A stretch of DNA of 64,000 nt from Buxus sempervirens (Eukaryota > Streptophyta > Magnoliopsida > Buxales > Buxaceae), in NCBI GenBank assembly GCA_947561395.2, contig OX387193.1, positions 8,680,001 to 8,744,000 of the forward strand, given 5' to 3'. The notes beneath the pieces are model-generated. The model made no database searches. It worked only from the letters and a program-made list of their open reading frames with translations, and was not told where the DNA came from. Both the position numbers and the translations under genes were made by a program. Of this stretch, positions 23,004-33,818 are shown piece by piece. Numbering within the stretch: the first letter of the stretch is position 1; every line of letters starts with the position of its first letter.

Positions 23004-24683
23004 CACAAATTATGGTAGGGATGTGAAGAATCTTCCATGGAAGGCCAAACTATCTAACTTCAGCTAGCTAGTTAGCCATCAGAGTTATGTGAAGAATAAT
23101 GATACCGTATGCGGTCGAGTTTAGAAAGCCGCCATCAAATTGGCTGTTTCTACATTGACTGATAAGCTATGGATGTATATTTTTTTTTCGGTAGAATGAT
23201 AAGCTATATATGGATGTAAAGAAAAGGAACTCCCCATCTTAACGTTCACTATCATGCAAGCAACTCTAGTCCCGTCTTAATCTTCGTCGTCATGCAATTA
23301 ACTCTATTGATAGTTGCCAAATTGTTGACGAAAACTATTGGAATGTCAACATGATAAAATCAATAAAAACAAGAAGCGTATAGATTTATTCTGGGAAAAT
23401 TATTGAAAAGTGCTAAGTTTTTTTTACCTATTTACGAAAACATGCTTAGAAAAGTCTGGTCACTAAACATCCTGCTTTTTCAAAGTAATTACCAATAAAT
23501 ATATTATAAAAACATTATAACTTAAGGTTCTATTCTGATCCACAAATGCCCTACAAAGAACGTGCAAGTATGCTGCGATTGCGATGACTGGACTGGTATC
23601 CTTGGCTTGTAGCTAACAATAGTAACAATAATATCTCACAAAGAACCTGCTAATATCTTACGAAGTATCGATTAATCGTTTACTCGCTAATCGACTTTTT
23701 TCTTTTACCATTATTCGTAGATGTGTTTGATTAAACGACTTTTTTTCCCATTAATTGTAGATGTATTCAATTAATAGACATTTTTTGTTGGATACCATTC
23801 AAATCATCATGGGTACCGGTGTTATATATCATCGTGGACTAGCCAAATCTTCCTTAGACATTAGTCCAATCATCATAGGATACTAGCACATTCATCATGG
23901 GATACTATTATTATCATCATTGACTACAAGTCAATGATATCAGTCCATCTTATGATGCTAACATGTTCTTCATGGGATACAACCATCTTCTTTGTAGGAT
24001 ATATATTAGTTGATTCAATGGTGAGATACATGTAGGCATTCTTCATAGGATACTGTTGTTATCATTGTTGGCTATAAGTCAAGGATATCAATCCAATCAT
24101 TATAAGATACTAACACTTTTTTCGTAAGCCGTTTGGGGAATAGAACATTAAACTATAGCCTTTTTGGACTTATTGACAATTACTTTAGAAAAGTATGATG
24201 TTTTGAGACCATTAACTTTTCCAAGCATGGTTTTGTAAATTGGTTAGAAAAGTAGTTGCTTTCAATCATTTTCCTCTTTATTACTTTACTTAGTTTGATA
24301 TTAAATAGCTATGGTAACAAGAGAGAAGAAATTTAAATTAAGTTAATTTTTTTACTACATGTTAAAAAAACAAACTAGAATCACAACTTATAGTTTCCAA
24401 TCCCTAGCTAGTTATAATCCTAATCCGATACATTAAAAAATAAAAAATTTTCTAACAATATTCCTCACAAACTTCAGTTATTATTATCATTATTTTTTTA
24501 AATTGTTGTTTGATTTTGCGTGAGTGCATTGTAAGTTTTCCCAGGTTAACGTTTATGTCCAAGTCAAGGTCAAAAGTTAAAGTTTAGTTCCTGCTGATAA
24601 GATAACTCCGTGCATGATGCATGTGAAGAGTATCAAAGAGTCTTCCATGTAACGCCAAGCTTCAGCTCGCCATGAGCGGAAAA
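23004..24683. other. No gene; AT-rich with degenerate CATCATGGGATAC repeats
   Basis: Between about 23790 and 24120 the motif TCATCATGGGATACTA and variants recur irregularly. The stretch 24570-24660 (GATAAGATAACTCCGTGCATGATG) matches the upstream flank of P450-C near 51945. The P450-B 3' flank at 23008 (ATGGTAGGGATGTGAAGAATCT) also resembles 51885. These look like remains of P450-array duplications. No open coding region. Confidence 0.45.
23178..23196 (-). mobile_element. Minute poly(A) insertion, antisense
   Basis: A T-run followed by CGGTAGAA lies between TGATAAGCTATGGATGTA (23160-23177) and a second copy at 23197-23218 that has an extra TATA. It has the same architecture as the other micro-insertions, about 170 bp downstream of the P450-B stop. 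Confidence 0.5.
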
Positions 24684-27600
24684 TTCACCACCGACTCTAC
24701 TTTGTCCCAATAATTGACAATGACATCCAACAACCGTGAGAGGGATGCTTGACTCAATTATATATACTAGGGGACTGCACGCGCTACGCAACAAGGAAGC
24801 CATGAAGACCACACAGGACCGCCCATTACTTGCCACAGATATGAGCCGTAAGTCATTCTTGTTTGATTATTTTGTTTGAAAGTTCACCTCCGACTCTACT
24901 TTGTCCCAATCATTGACGATGACATCCGACAACCATGTGAGGGATGCTTGACTCAATTATATATACTAGGGGACTGAACGCACTACGCAACAAGGAAGCC
25001 ATGAGGGCCACACAGGACCACCTACTTGCCACAGATACGAGCCATAAGTCATTCTTGTTTGATTATTTTGTTTGAAAGTTCACCTCCGACTCTACTTTGT
25101 CCTAATCATTGACGATGACATCCGACAACCGTGAGAGGGATGCTGTGAGACATGGAAATGTCATCTCGGATGACCTTCGATATCGTCACGTGGGGATCGA
25201 TAAATGTAAGAGTCGCCACCATCCAAGTTAAGGTGTGAATGGACACCAAAGGGTTCATAGAAACCAAATAGAGCTAAAGTAGCTCTAAGATAAGGAAAAA
25301 TCCAGAGATTGGGTAAGGGAAATTATTTATGAGCAGGGGAAGGTGTTAGGCACCCCCACTCATCCGTCTAAGACGGTTGCCACATGCTTGCTTATGCTAA
25401 GGATTGTTTGTTAATCAAAAGGGACAAAGGTTACTTAAAAGTAAGCAACATGTGAGTGATTATTCCATATGAGTGGTCCAATAAATATGAACTCTCTCCA
25501 TGGATATATCACCTCTTAGAACTTCATGAGTGAATAAGATTCAAGATGAAAATTGAAGCAAAACCAATTCAAGGCAAATTTGGAAAAATCTGGCTAAAAG
25601 AGCTTGAAAGCTTCGATTAACCATAACTCATTCAATTTAAATCCAAATCCATTGAAACCAAAGCCATTTGAAAACTGGTATATAGTAGAGTATACAGTAA
25701 AAAATTCAGCTCAATCCGACTTAAAATGAGAGAGAAATCCACATCTGAAATCTGCTGTTATAACTCAGAAAAAGCGATGAGTAGGCATTTTCAAAGTCCT
25801 ATTCGTGGAGTTTGGCTCAATACAAATCCATGAAAATTGGTATGGAGAAAGTATGTGGTGCCATCTTTCCAAAGAGATAAGCCTCACCCCAAACTCTATC
25901 CGGAGGTAGCTTGTGTGCTCTTTTGAATAGGCCTAGAAGACCACAGATTAGCTCTGGACTACGCCAGCGAGCAACTTTGAGTCCATCAAGCACACAGGCC
26001 TCAAATCAAATCAAAATCTGTTGAAACTAGTTGGAAATGAAAATAGACTTCTCAAGGAAAACTCAGAAACTGAAATCACTCAAAACGGATTAAAATTGAG
26101 CAAATGGTGCACCATCAAAGCGGCAAGTTCAGCAATCTGGGCTGAACTGACTTACAGATTTTGAACAGATGGTGTCAAAAAATGGCTTCATAAAAATGAG
26201 CGAAATTTTCCAGATATCAACTAGACATATTCATCTATTACATGTCTTTGGAATCACTCAAAAATTCATCCAGAGGATGAAGTTATAAGCATTCTAAGAC
26301 AAGCCATAGATGCTGCCCTGTTTTGAAGTTTTTTGAAGAGAAAACCAAAACTAGTGCATGTGTGCAAGTGGATTCGACCAAAAAAACTTAAAATCATGAA
26401 AAACAACTCATGAAGTTCTAAAAGTTCATTCTAAAGCTTGGGGTATCAGATTTTCCATATTGAACATGGAAAGCCCAAGATCTAGCCTATTTGATGAAAA
26501 TAGTGAAAAGTGTGTGAAGAGGTGTGGAAAATCACATTTCTAGGAGAAGGTTTGAATCCATTGCTATTGAGAGCATGGATTTGTGCATCTTCTCCATAGG
26601 TAAATACAAAAACAGATCAGAGAAACAACCATAGGTTCAAAATAACCAATAAACATGCTCTTCATCATATGTAGGTTCTAAGCCTAAAGGGTCCATTCCA
26701 CATTCCTTTTCCCAAGGCTCTCTCTTCACGTTTTACGGCTAGAGAGGATTCCCAGGTACTTTGGAAGAGTTTTGGGGCTTGCAAACAATCACACACTGGC
26801 TTTACACTACAGAAAGGTAGAAGTGGAGAGTTGAATGTAAAGAGGAAACAAGAAAATCAAATAGAGCTTTACCTTTGGTAGCTTGAACACTTAAGGCAGC
26901 AATCTAGCAGAGTTTCCCTTCTTCTTGCAGAGATTCCAAGCTTCAAATTATCAGTCATTTGCAAGAGGAGGACCCCTCTATTTATAGGCAAAGCCAAGGG
27001 TAGAAGAGTCCCAAGGGTAGGCCAAAAAAGCCTTCTAGATTATTCCAATTCTCCTCCAAGGCTTGAATTGGAGTAATTCAGCAAGTTTCGGAGGGTGAAA
27101 TGGGGAGTTCAAGTCCCTAAGAGAGAGGTAATATGCGTAAATAAGACTCAAAAATCGAGCCATTTCGCAAATCCCCGAAACAGCCAAAACCGTATACTCA
27201 GTGCGATTTCAACAGAACCGTTACTATAAGTACAGTTCCTATGCAAATTCATCTCAACCGCACATACAAGGCGGTTCCAATTCAGTTACACTCGTCATGA
27301 TTTCTGTCGACATGTCTCAACGGCCGAAGCTTCCAGAAGCCACGTGGCAGCTCACGCAACAAGCATGAACATCAACCGTGCTGTGTATGCGGTTGCAACC
27401 GTACATACAGGACGGTTGAGACCAAATTCTGAAAAACCGCACATATACCACGGTCAGCACATTTTTGGTTGGTTTTGAACCTTAGCTGCACAGGCCAGGC
27501 TAATTTACATGTAATATCGTTTAAGTAAATATCCTCATATTTTTTAATCTCCATTTACTTAAGATATTACATGTAAATAAGCAAACACCCCCCCCCCCCC

Positions 27601-28095
27601 CCACCATTTGAATCCATTAAAAATATTTCCAGACCCAAATTCCAAGTGAATAGAAAGTCAACTTTCCAGTTCCAGGCTAAATTCCGATTTTTCAGGTCCG
27701 GTAAAAAGATTCAACATGTTGATACAAAGGTATTTGTCAAGATTTAAAATCTCAAAAAATTCATTTATGCATTAACATTGCTAAAAACCTAATTACCGGG
27801 AAAAATTATCTTCAAATCTTGCTTTAAAAAATATTTCATTTTCTGGGGTCAAAAGTCAACAAAATTCAACCCGAAAAAGTTTGACTTTGCATAAAAGATT
27901 GAATTCGGGCCTTTTCCTTTGCGGCTTTGGATTCAAATGGGTTAAGGATCTCAAACCCAATGCTAAGAATTGAAAATTCAATAAAATATTTCTCTCCTTC
28001 AAGATTTATCAAAAATCGTGCAATTTTTGAGTGTCTACAGATGCTTGACTCAATTATATATACTAGCTAGGGGATTGCACGCGCTACGTGAGTGG
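24684..28095. repeat. ~197-bp tandem repeat, interrupted by a solo LTR
   Basis: Units start TTCACC(A/T)CCGACTCTAC at 24684, 24883 and 25079 (periods 199 and 196). Each contains ATGCTTGACTCAATTATATA and AGGGGACTG(C/A)ACGC. The third unit is split by the solo LTR at 25144-28039 and resumes at 28040. A related motif occurs near 13895-13950. Non-coding. Confidence 0.8.
25144..28039 (-). mobile_element. Solo LTR (2,896 bp), minus orientation, TSD GATGC
   Basis: On the plus strand it runs TGTGAGACATGG ... GTGTCTACA, flanked by GATGC at 25139-25143 and 28040-28044. Complemented, its ends (TGTAGACAC...ATGTCTCACA) and the segments near them match the LTR of the retrotransposon at 33394. Shared strings include GGTGTCCATTCACACCT, GGTGGCGACTCT and TCTCTAGCCGTAAAACGTG. 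It is therefore a solo LTR of a related, longer LTR family. A TATA box (TATAAATA on the minus strand) is at 26979-26986. A 15-C run at 27588-27602 lies beside a ~27-bp inverted repeat (about 27502-27577). Confidence 0.88.
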
Positions 28096-28211
28096 TAAAT
28101 TACAAAACACCTTTGTGTGGCTTGCTTAGAAAAAAAATCACGTTTGAAGAGTCCAGAATCGGTAAAACACCTTTGTGGGGTCCACATTGAGTCATTCTAG
28201 GCAATCTACTT

Positions 28212-28372
28212 CCTGTAGACCCTCTATCTACACCCTTTAAATAGACCCTCCATAGGATTGTGCCATGTACCCCTTGAAGCATTTAAGAAAATTACATTTA
28301 CATCATTCAAGGGACACATGACGCAATCCTGTGAAAGATCCACATAAGGGGTGTAGATAAAGGATCTACAGG
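28212..28372. mobile_element. Foldback MITE with CCTGTAGA termini
   Basis: Two arms of about 65 bp, starting CCTGTAGACCCTCTATCTACA and ending with its near complement TGTAGATAAAGGATCTACAGG, fold back on each other. No coding capacity; target duplication not identified. Confidence 0.7.
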
Positions 28373-29289
28373 ATTTCAATTGCATTCTAGGGCTTTCAAC
28401 ATACGTTTCAAGTTATCCGATCGGATTCCAAATATATCGATCCGAATTCAAATTTTAATTCGCTTCTTTATGTTTGAATTCGACCAATATAATGCCTAAT
28501 TACATTACATCATATTTTGTTTTAATTTAAAATTCAAAATTTAGATCAAACAGTTCATGATTGTATTTAAATAGAATATGGGTTGAATTAGGAATCTAAA
28601 ATTTGACTCATTCAAGCAAGTGAAACATATTGTGGTTAGGGATGTTCACAGGCCGAGCGGTTAAGTTGACCGGCCTGTTCTTGAACATGCTTTGGTCTTG
28701 GATTTGTTGATCGTAGGGTCATGCTTGGATTGCTTTTAAAAAGCCTGAAAAAAGTTTGGGCAGGCTTGGTCATGTATGTGAAACCACGGGCCAGGCTGGC
28801 ATGGCCCGATTTTAAATATATATATGTTAAAAATTTAAAATGTTTATTGGTTTTTTTTTCTACTTTAATATTTTATATTTTTTTCTTATGATTCTAGAAA
28901 AGTACTATCAGCATTGTAATATTTGTTGTCTAGCTCAACCCCAACATCTTTTTTTTTTTAATTATTAGAATAAGAAAAGAAACAAATTAGTTTTTTTTTA
29001 AATTAGATATATAATTAAATATCATAGCCAGTAGGGTTCGGTCGGACTTGGGTTAATTTAGTGTAGTTCACCATGTGCGAAAATTAATTTTTAGTGGTGC
29101 TTTATCAAATTATTTAAGATTTAGTTAGCAAAGTTTTGAGTTTTAACTTTTAGTACACCTTTATCAAAATAATTAATTTTTAGTGTCATTTTACTATTAC
29201 AATGGTAAAATGATTCGGGTCAATTAGTTAACAATGGTTAATCTTCTGACGTGTTAATTTTCTCAAATGGAAAAAGATCATCAATGGTT
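28373..29289. other. No recognisable gene
   Basis: AT-rich, with a copy of the ATCCGATCGGATTCCAAATA dispersed repeat near 28415 and a degenerate piece of repeat Y near 29090-29200. No coding content. Confidence 0.4.
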
Positions 29290-31528
29290 AATCTTCTGAA
29301 GTTTCTCAAGGCTTATGAGGAAGCTTCGGGTCAATTAGTTAACAAGTCCAAGAGCTAATTCATTGCATCCTCTAAAATATCTCCTACTAGATTGGAAATG
29401 CTTCAGTCCCTCTCTGGTTTCAGAAAGGTCAGTTTGCCAATTTAATATTTGGGAGTTCCTTTATTTCATGGAAGAGCATCTCTATCCATGTTTACTGAAG
29501 TTCTTGAGAAGATTCAAAAGCGTATCAGTGGTTGGAAATCCAAACTCTTGTCTCAGGGTGGGAAATTGACACTCATTCAAAGTGTTTTGTCTAGCATTCC
29601 AATCCATTTGTTATCTGCTATCCCTCTTCCTAAAGCTGTCTTGAAAAGAATCAAAGGTTTATTTGCTAACTTCTTCTGGGGGAAGAGCTCTAAACATGGG
29701 GCTAAGAAGCTCTGGTTAAGATGGGACAGAATTGCAATTCCCAAAAATGAAGTCATGAAGTGTCTCCACATAAAGATGGGATGGGGGGTACTTTATGGGG
29801 AAAGCTTATGGGCTGACTTTATGCGAGCTAAGTAATGTGGCAGGAACCATACTCAAGATATTAGGGAAAGGTGTGGAAGTTCAAAAATATGGAAAGCAAT
29901 TCTCAAAGTGAAAGATGTAATTTTTGACAATACGGCTTGGTCTATTGAGGAAGGAAATGTAAGCTTCTGGTTTGATCACTGGTCTCATTTAGGAAAACTG
30001 GTGGACTTCCTTCAAGGTGAGGTTTTACCTCTTCTTGAAGTGCGGGTGATTGATTCCATTAGCCCCCTTGGAACCTGGAATCTTGACGTTCTTAAGGATG
30101 TTCTTCCCCAAGATACAATCTCTCAGATCGAGGACCTCCATCTGAGCCTATCTAATCTCAAAGACAAGCCTTTGTGGAAGGCTTCTACTTCAGGTATTTT
30201 TTTTACCTCCTCAGCTTGGAGCATTGTTAGAACTCGTGGAGTTTCTTTTCCCTGGAGTAAAATTATTTGGATGAATTTTATTCCAAAAAAGTGTTCTTCT
30301 GGAAAAGGTTAAAGAGGGCGATCCCTACAGATGAAAGGATTCAACTCAGTGGAATCCACATGTGCTCTCAGTGCAACTGTTGCTTCAACAAAAGATTTGA
30401 GACTCTCAATCATTTATTTTCTTTTGGTGATATTGCTCAATCTGTTTGGGAATATTTCACCAATTGTTTTCAATGTCAGTTTCATCCCCTTCATGACTTA
30501 GCCACCAAAGTATCCTTTTGGTTTAGTGCTAGCTCTTCTGATCAGTGTAGCTTATTGCTCAAAGCAACTCCTCTGTTTATTTGTTGGGAAATATGGATCT
30601 CAAGGTGTAAAAGCAGATTTGAAGATGATGCCATGGTTGCAAGTCAAATTATCAGAAAAGTTCAGCATTGGTTGAAGGAAGTATCCTACCTCACAAAGCC
30701 TTCAAAAAACTGTAAGTTCGAAGGTGCTTTGATATTGGATCAAATGAATATTTTTTCTCCTTATATCAGACCCCCTAAAGTTCTCTTTGTTCATTGGACT
30801 CAACAAAGGACCTTTCCATTCATTTCGAATGTGGATGGAGCTTCTAAAGGTAACCCAGGAATATCGGGAGGTGGTGGAGTCATTCGTAACTCTGCCGGTT
30901 TTTTCCAGGTGGCGTTTTCAGCTAGCTATGGTTTTAACTCTAATCTTTTGGCTGAGTTGCTTGCTTTAAGGGATGGCCTCCGCTTGGCGGACTCTCAAGG
31001 CTTTCAAGATCTGGATATTGAATCCGATTCAAAGGTCTTGGTTGATATTATCAATGGATTGGCTTCCGTCCCATGGAAATTTTTTATCTGGTGGAAAGAA
31101 ATCAAAGAAAGACTTAATAGTTTTAACCGGCCAGTGAAGCATGTTTTCAAGGAAGCAAACTCAGTGGCAGATGCTCTTGCCAACGAGGCATGTGCCCATT
31201 CTTCAAAGAAATTTTATGTTTCTCACTCAGATTTATCTTCTTAGGTTCGAAATTGTTTATTTCATGACCGAACTGGTTTGTATGGCATCAGGCATTAGTT
31301 TTGTTGGGGTTAGGCTTGATGCGCCCCCCCCCCCCCCCCCCCCCCATTGTTGTTATTTTTTTTGGTTGTTGGTTTTTCTTATAGGGGTAAGGCTCGATGT
31401 CCCCCCCTTGCCGGTGTAACTCTTCTATTTGGTATTAATATACAGGTCAGGGTTTGCCCCAACCCTCCTCCCTCCATTGGAGTGCCACTGTGGTTATTCA
31501 TGCCTTAGTGGGTTTTCCTTTAAAAAAA
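29290..31528 (+). mobile_element. 5'-truncated L1-type LINE, degenerate
   Basis: Encodes the C-terminal part of ORF2. First comes the end of the reverse transcriptase (YEEASGQLVNKSKS, then GVPLFHGRASLSMF and ISGWKSKLLSQGGKLTLIQS). Next is EEGNVSFWFDHW, then a zf-RVT-type segment (FFWKRLKRAIPTDERI, CSQCNCCF, ETLNHLFSF). Last is an RNase H domain (NVDGASKGNPGISGGGGVI, LAELLALRDGLRLA, IESDSKVLV, REANSVADALANEA with K for R). Stops (for example 29833-29835) and a frameshift near 30290 disable it. The catalytic part of the reverse transcriptase is missing. The 3' end has a 22-C run at 31324-31345 and an A-tail at about 31520-31528. Target duplication not found. Confidence 0.88.
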
Positions 31529-32195
31529 AATCTCAGACTGTCATGGAATGAAATTGTTTGCTACTTCCTCTTGTAGCAAACGATGCAGTTTGAGTGAGAT
31601 GTTATATGAGGGCTAGTGTTTTTCCAATAAGAAAAATCTTTTTATGTTTTTTAACACACAAAAAATTCTTGCCATCACTCAAAACTCCATGGTCTGTTTC
31701 ATGATGAAGGAGCAAATGGTTTCAAACCCTAGTGGGGGTGATGACTCTTGTTCATGACCCGCCTTCCCTTGTTGCTACGGTAATGCATGAAAAGGACCCA
31801 AAAAAAAAAGGGAAATAATTTTTAGTGATATTTTTTGAATATAATTTTTAGTAAGTGATGTTCTAAGTTTTAATTTTTAAGAAACTTCTATCAAAATAAC
31901 TAAATTTTAGTGATATTTTGCTATTAAAACTCTTCCAAAAATGCCCTTATATTACTTGGGTTTTTATTAACTTATATAAGTCATAAAATGCCCTTATATT
32001 ATTTGGCTTTTTATTAACTTATATAAGTCATGTAAGTAAGTGGTATAGGGAAATAATATAAGTCATGTAAGTAAGTGGTATAGGGGCATTCTTGGAGAAT
32101 GTGTTTGTAATAGTAAAATGTCACTAAAATTTAGTTATTTTGATATTGATGACTGAATATTAATCATTCTCGAAAAGTATAAGTAAAACAATAGC
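31529..32195. repeat. Dispersed repeat Y, copy 2
   Basis: Co-linear with 19345-19985. It begins directly after the LINE A-tail. It has a local duplication of a TTATATAAGTCATGTAAGTA-type segment near 31965-32090. Confidence 0.7.
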
Positions 32196-32214
32196 TCGGT
32201 TCCCCTCCATCCCA

Positions 32215-32683
32215 CCAACTGGTTTAGACTCCAAGATCAAAGAATCTGCCTTGAGCTTCTGGATGTAGGTACCCGTGTGTTGAATTGATGGTGAATTACC
32301 TTCAAAGATGGCCATGTTCCTCTCCTTCTAAATAGTCCAAATAAAGTTTGCTACCTGAGAAAGAAAAAACTTTTTGTTAATACTTGCTTCCCCATTAGGA
32401 CTAAGCAATTTATTAATAAAATCAAACCATCGGAGAAAGGAGGTTGATGGGCCAAGAGGGACTGCATAATGCCCCCAATCTCCCTAAACCAAAGTGCTCG
32501 AGAGAATGGGCACTCTCAAAAGAGGTGAAGGAGGGTCTCATTTGCTTCATAACAGAAAGAACACAGTGGGTCAAAACCACCCATTCTGGAGTTGAGAAGA
32601 TCTGCTGTAGGGGCAGCTTCGTTGAGACATTTCCACAAGAAAAATTTTATCATATTGGGACAGTGCAAGTGCCAAACTTTCAA
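32215..32683 (-). pseudogene. LINE zf-RVT fragment, minus strand
   Basis: The minus strand reads MIKFFLWKCLNEAAPTADLL, then MGGFDPLCSFCYEANETLLH and ECPFSRALWF. This is the zinc-binding linker between reverse transcriptase and RNase H in plant LINE ORF2, from a lineage distinct from the 29.3-kb copy. It ends where repeat block R3 begins. Confidence 0.75.
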
Positions 32684-33388
32684 CCACATTATCCATCATG
32701 GGATGTTGAATAGAATGTTGCACCTTGCCCTTGGAATTTATAATAAAAAGTTGGGGAACTTTTTAACCCTATCAAGAAACAATCCATGCAAAGTGAAAAA
32801 TCACTTTCTCATTTTCCAATGAAAGAGAAAGAAAGGGCAGGGATTGTTGCTGGTCAAATTTGCCAAGCAATGATTGACTACTGTTGAGCCCTTTTATGGC
32901 ATGGACTCAACAGTTACATTATAAACCTCGCCCACTAGCAATATCTATATTACATATAATAGCTATATGTACATTTATAACAAGATTCATTAATAAAAGG
33001 ATACAACAGTAAAGGATATGTGAATTTTTCCAGAACTTAACAATCAGTTTTACAACCGTTTTCTCCCACATATCTCTCTCCGTCATTTTCCTTTCTACGT
33101 ATGTGCCTACATCCTATTAGTCATAATTAAACCAAAATATTAATTTGGAAATTTATTCTAGAATAACTAGATAGCTGGAATTATTATTATTATAATTTCT
33201 ACGCACACCTTTTATAATTATTATTATAGTCATAATCAGTCTGTTTCCTTTGCTTCATTACTTTTTAACCGGCCATTACACAGCTAACGGGACCCACAAA
33301 AAGTTTCCATTCCTGGACAACAACTGAGAACGGTAAGGTTGGGCCGGCAAGCACCTGATCAAATCAATAAGAGACAGGGCAATCGTCC
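32684..33388. repeat. Repeat block copy R3 and ancestral 3' flank of P450-C
   Basis: Matches R1 from about 2600, R2 from about 4435 and R4 from about 55240. From about 33265 it reads GGCCATTACACAGCTAACGGG ... AGACAGGGCAATCGTCC, which is the 3' flank of P450-A (6456-6520) without the element at 5652-6458. Originally this lay a few hundred bp beyond the P450-C stop codon. Confidence 0.75.
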
Positions 33389-33537
33389 AGCCCTGTAGAC
33401 ACCCCAAATTGCACTAAAAATGAGAAAATAATTGAAAATATTAATTGGGATTTGAAACAGGTCAAAAAAGCGTAAAATCTGGCCAAATTGGTCATGACCG
33501 TATTTTGTCTACGGACTGGTCATACCTGTAGTTGATA

Positions 33538-33586
33538 TACGGTCACGGCGTGCCCGTATTAATAATACGGGCAGGGCGCGACCGTA
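33538..33586. repeat. Palindrome in the LTR (potential hairpin)
   Basis: TACGGTC and its complement GACCGTA enclose TGCCCGTATT and AATACGGGCA, so the inner arms pair over 10 bp and the outer arms over 7 bp. The same palindrome is in the 3' LTR (about 43969-44017). Related CCCGTAT/ATACGGG repeats recur in the leader near 36435-36555 and in the related solo LTRs (near 27190-27460 and 58600-58860). Confidence 0.75.
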
Positions 33587-33810
33587 ATATATATACGGGC
33601 ACGGGGGTATTTGTGCGAATTTTACATTTTTTATTTTTGAGCCTTATCTGTACCCAAATATCTCTCTTGGATAAGCGAATTCTCTTATTTATCTGTTCGA
33701 ATTATCTCATTTATCCTTGATTGGCTATGGATGGGCATTATCTCCAATTTTCACTCTATCCTGAGGATCAGGATATATCCTTCTGGACCAACCATACCCC
33801 TGGGTGTGTC

Positions 33811-33818
33811 TATAAATA
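33811..33818 (+). promoter_or_regulatory. LTR TATA box
   Basis: TATAAATA followed by GAGGCTCATTCC, about 420 bp into the LTR. The same motif sits at 44242-44249 in the 3' LTR and, inverted, in both related solo LTRs. It is the likely core promoter of the element, so U3 would be about 440 bp. Confidence 0.65.

Noticed and set aside
33532..33720. Small frames inside the LTRs, identical at 43963
   Set aside because: Identity only reflects the near-identical LTRs; no protein family resemblance.
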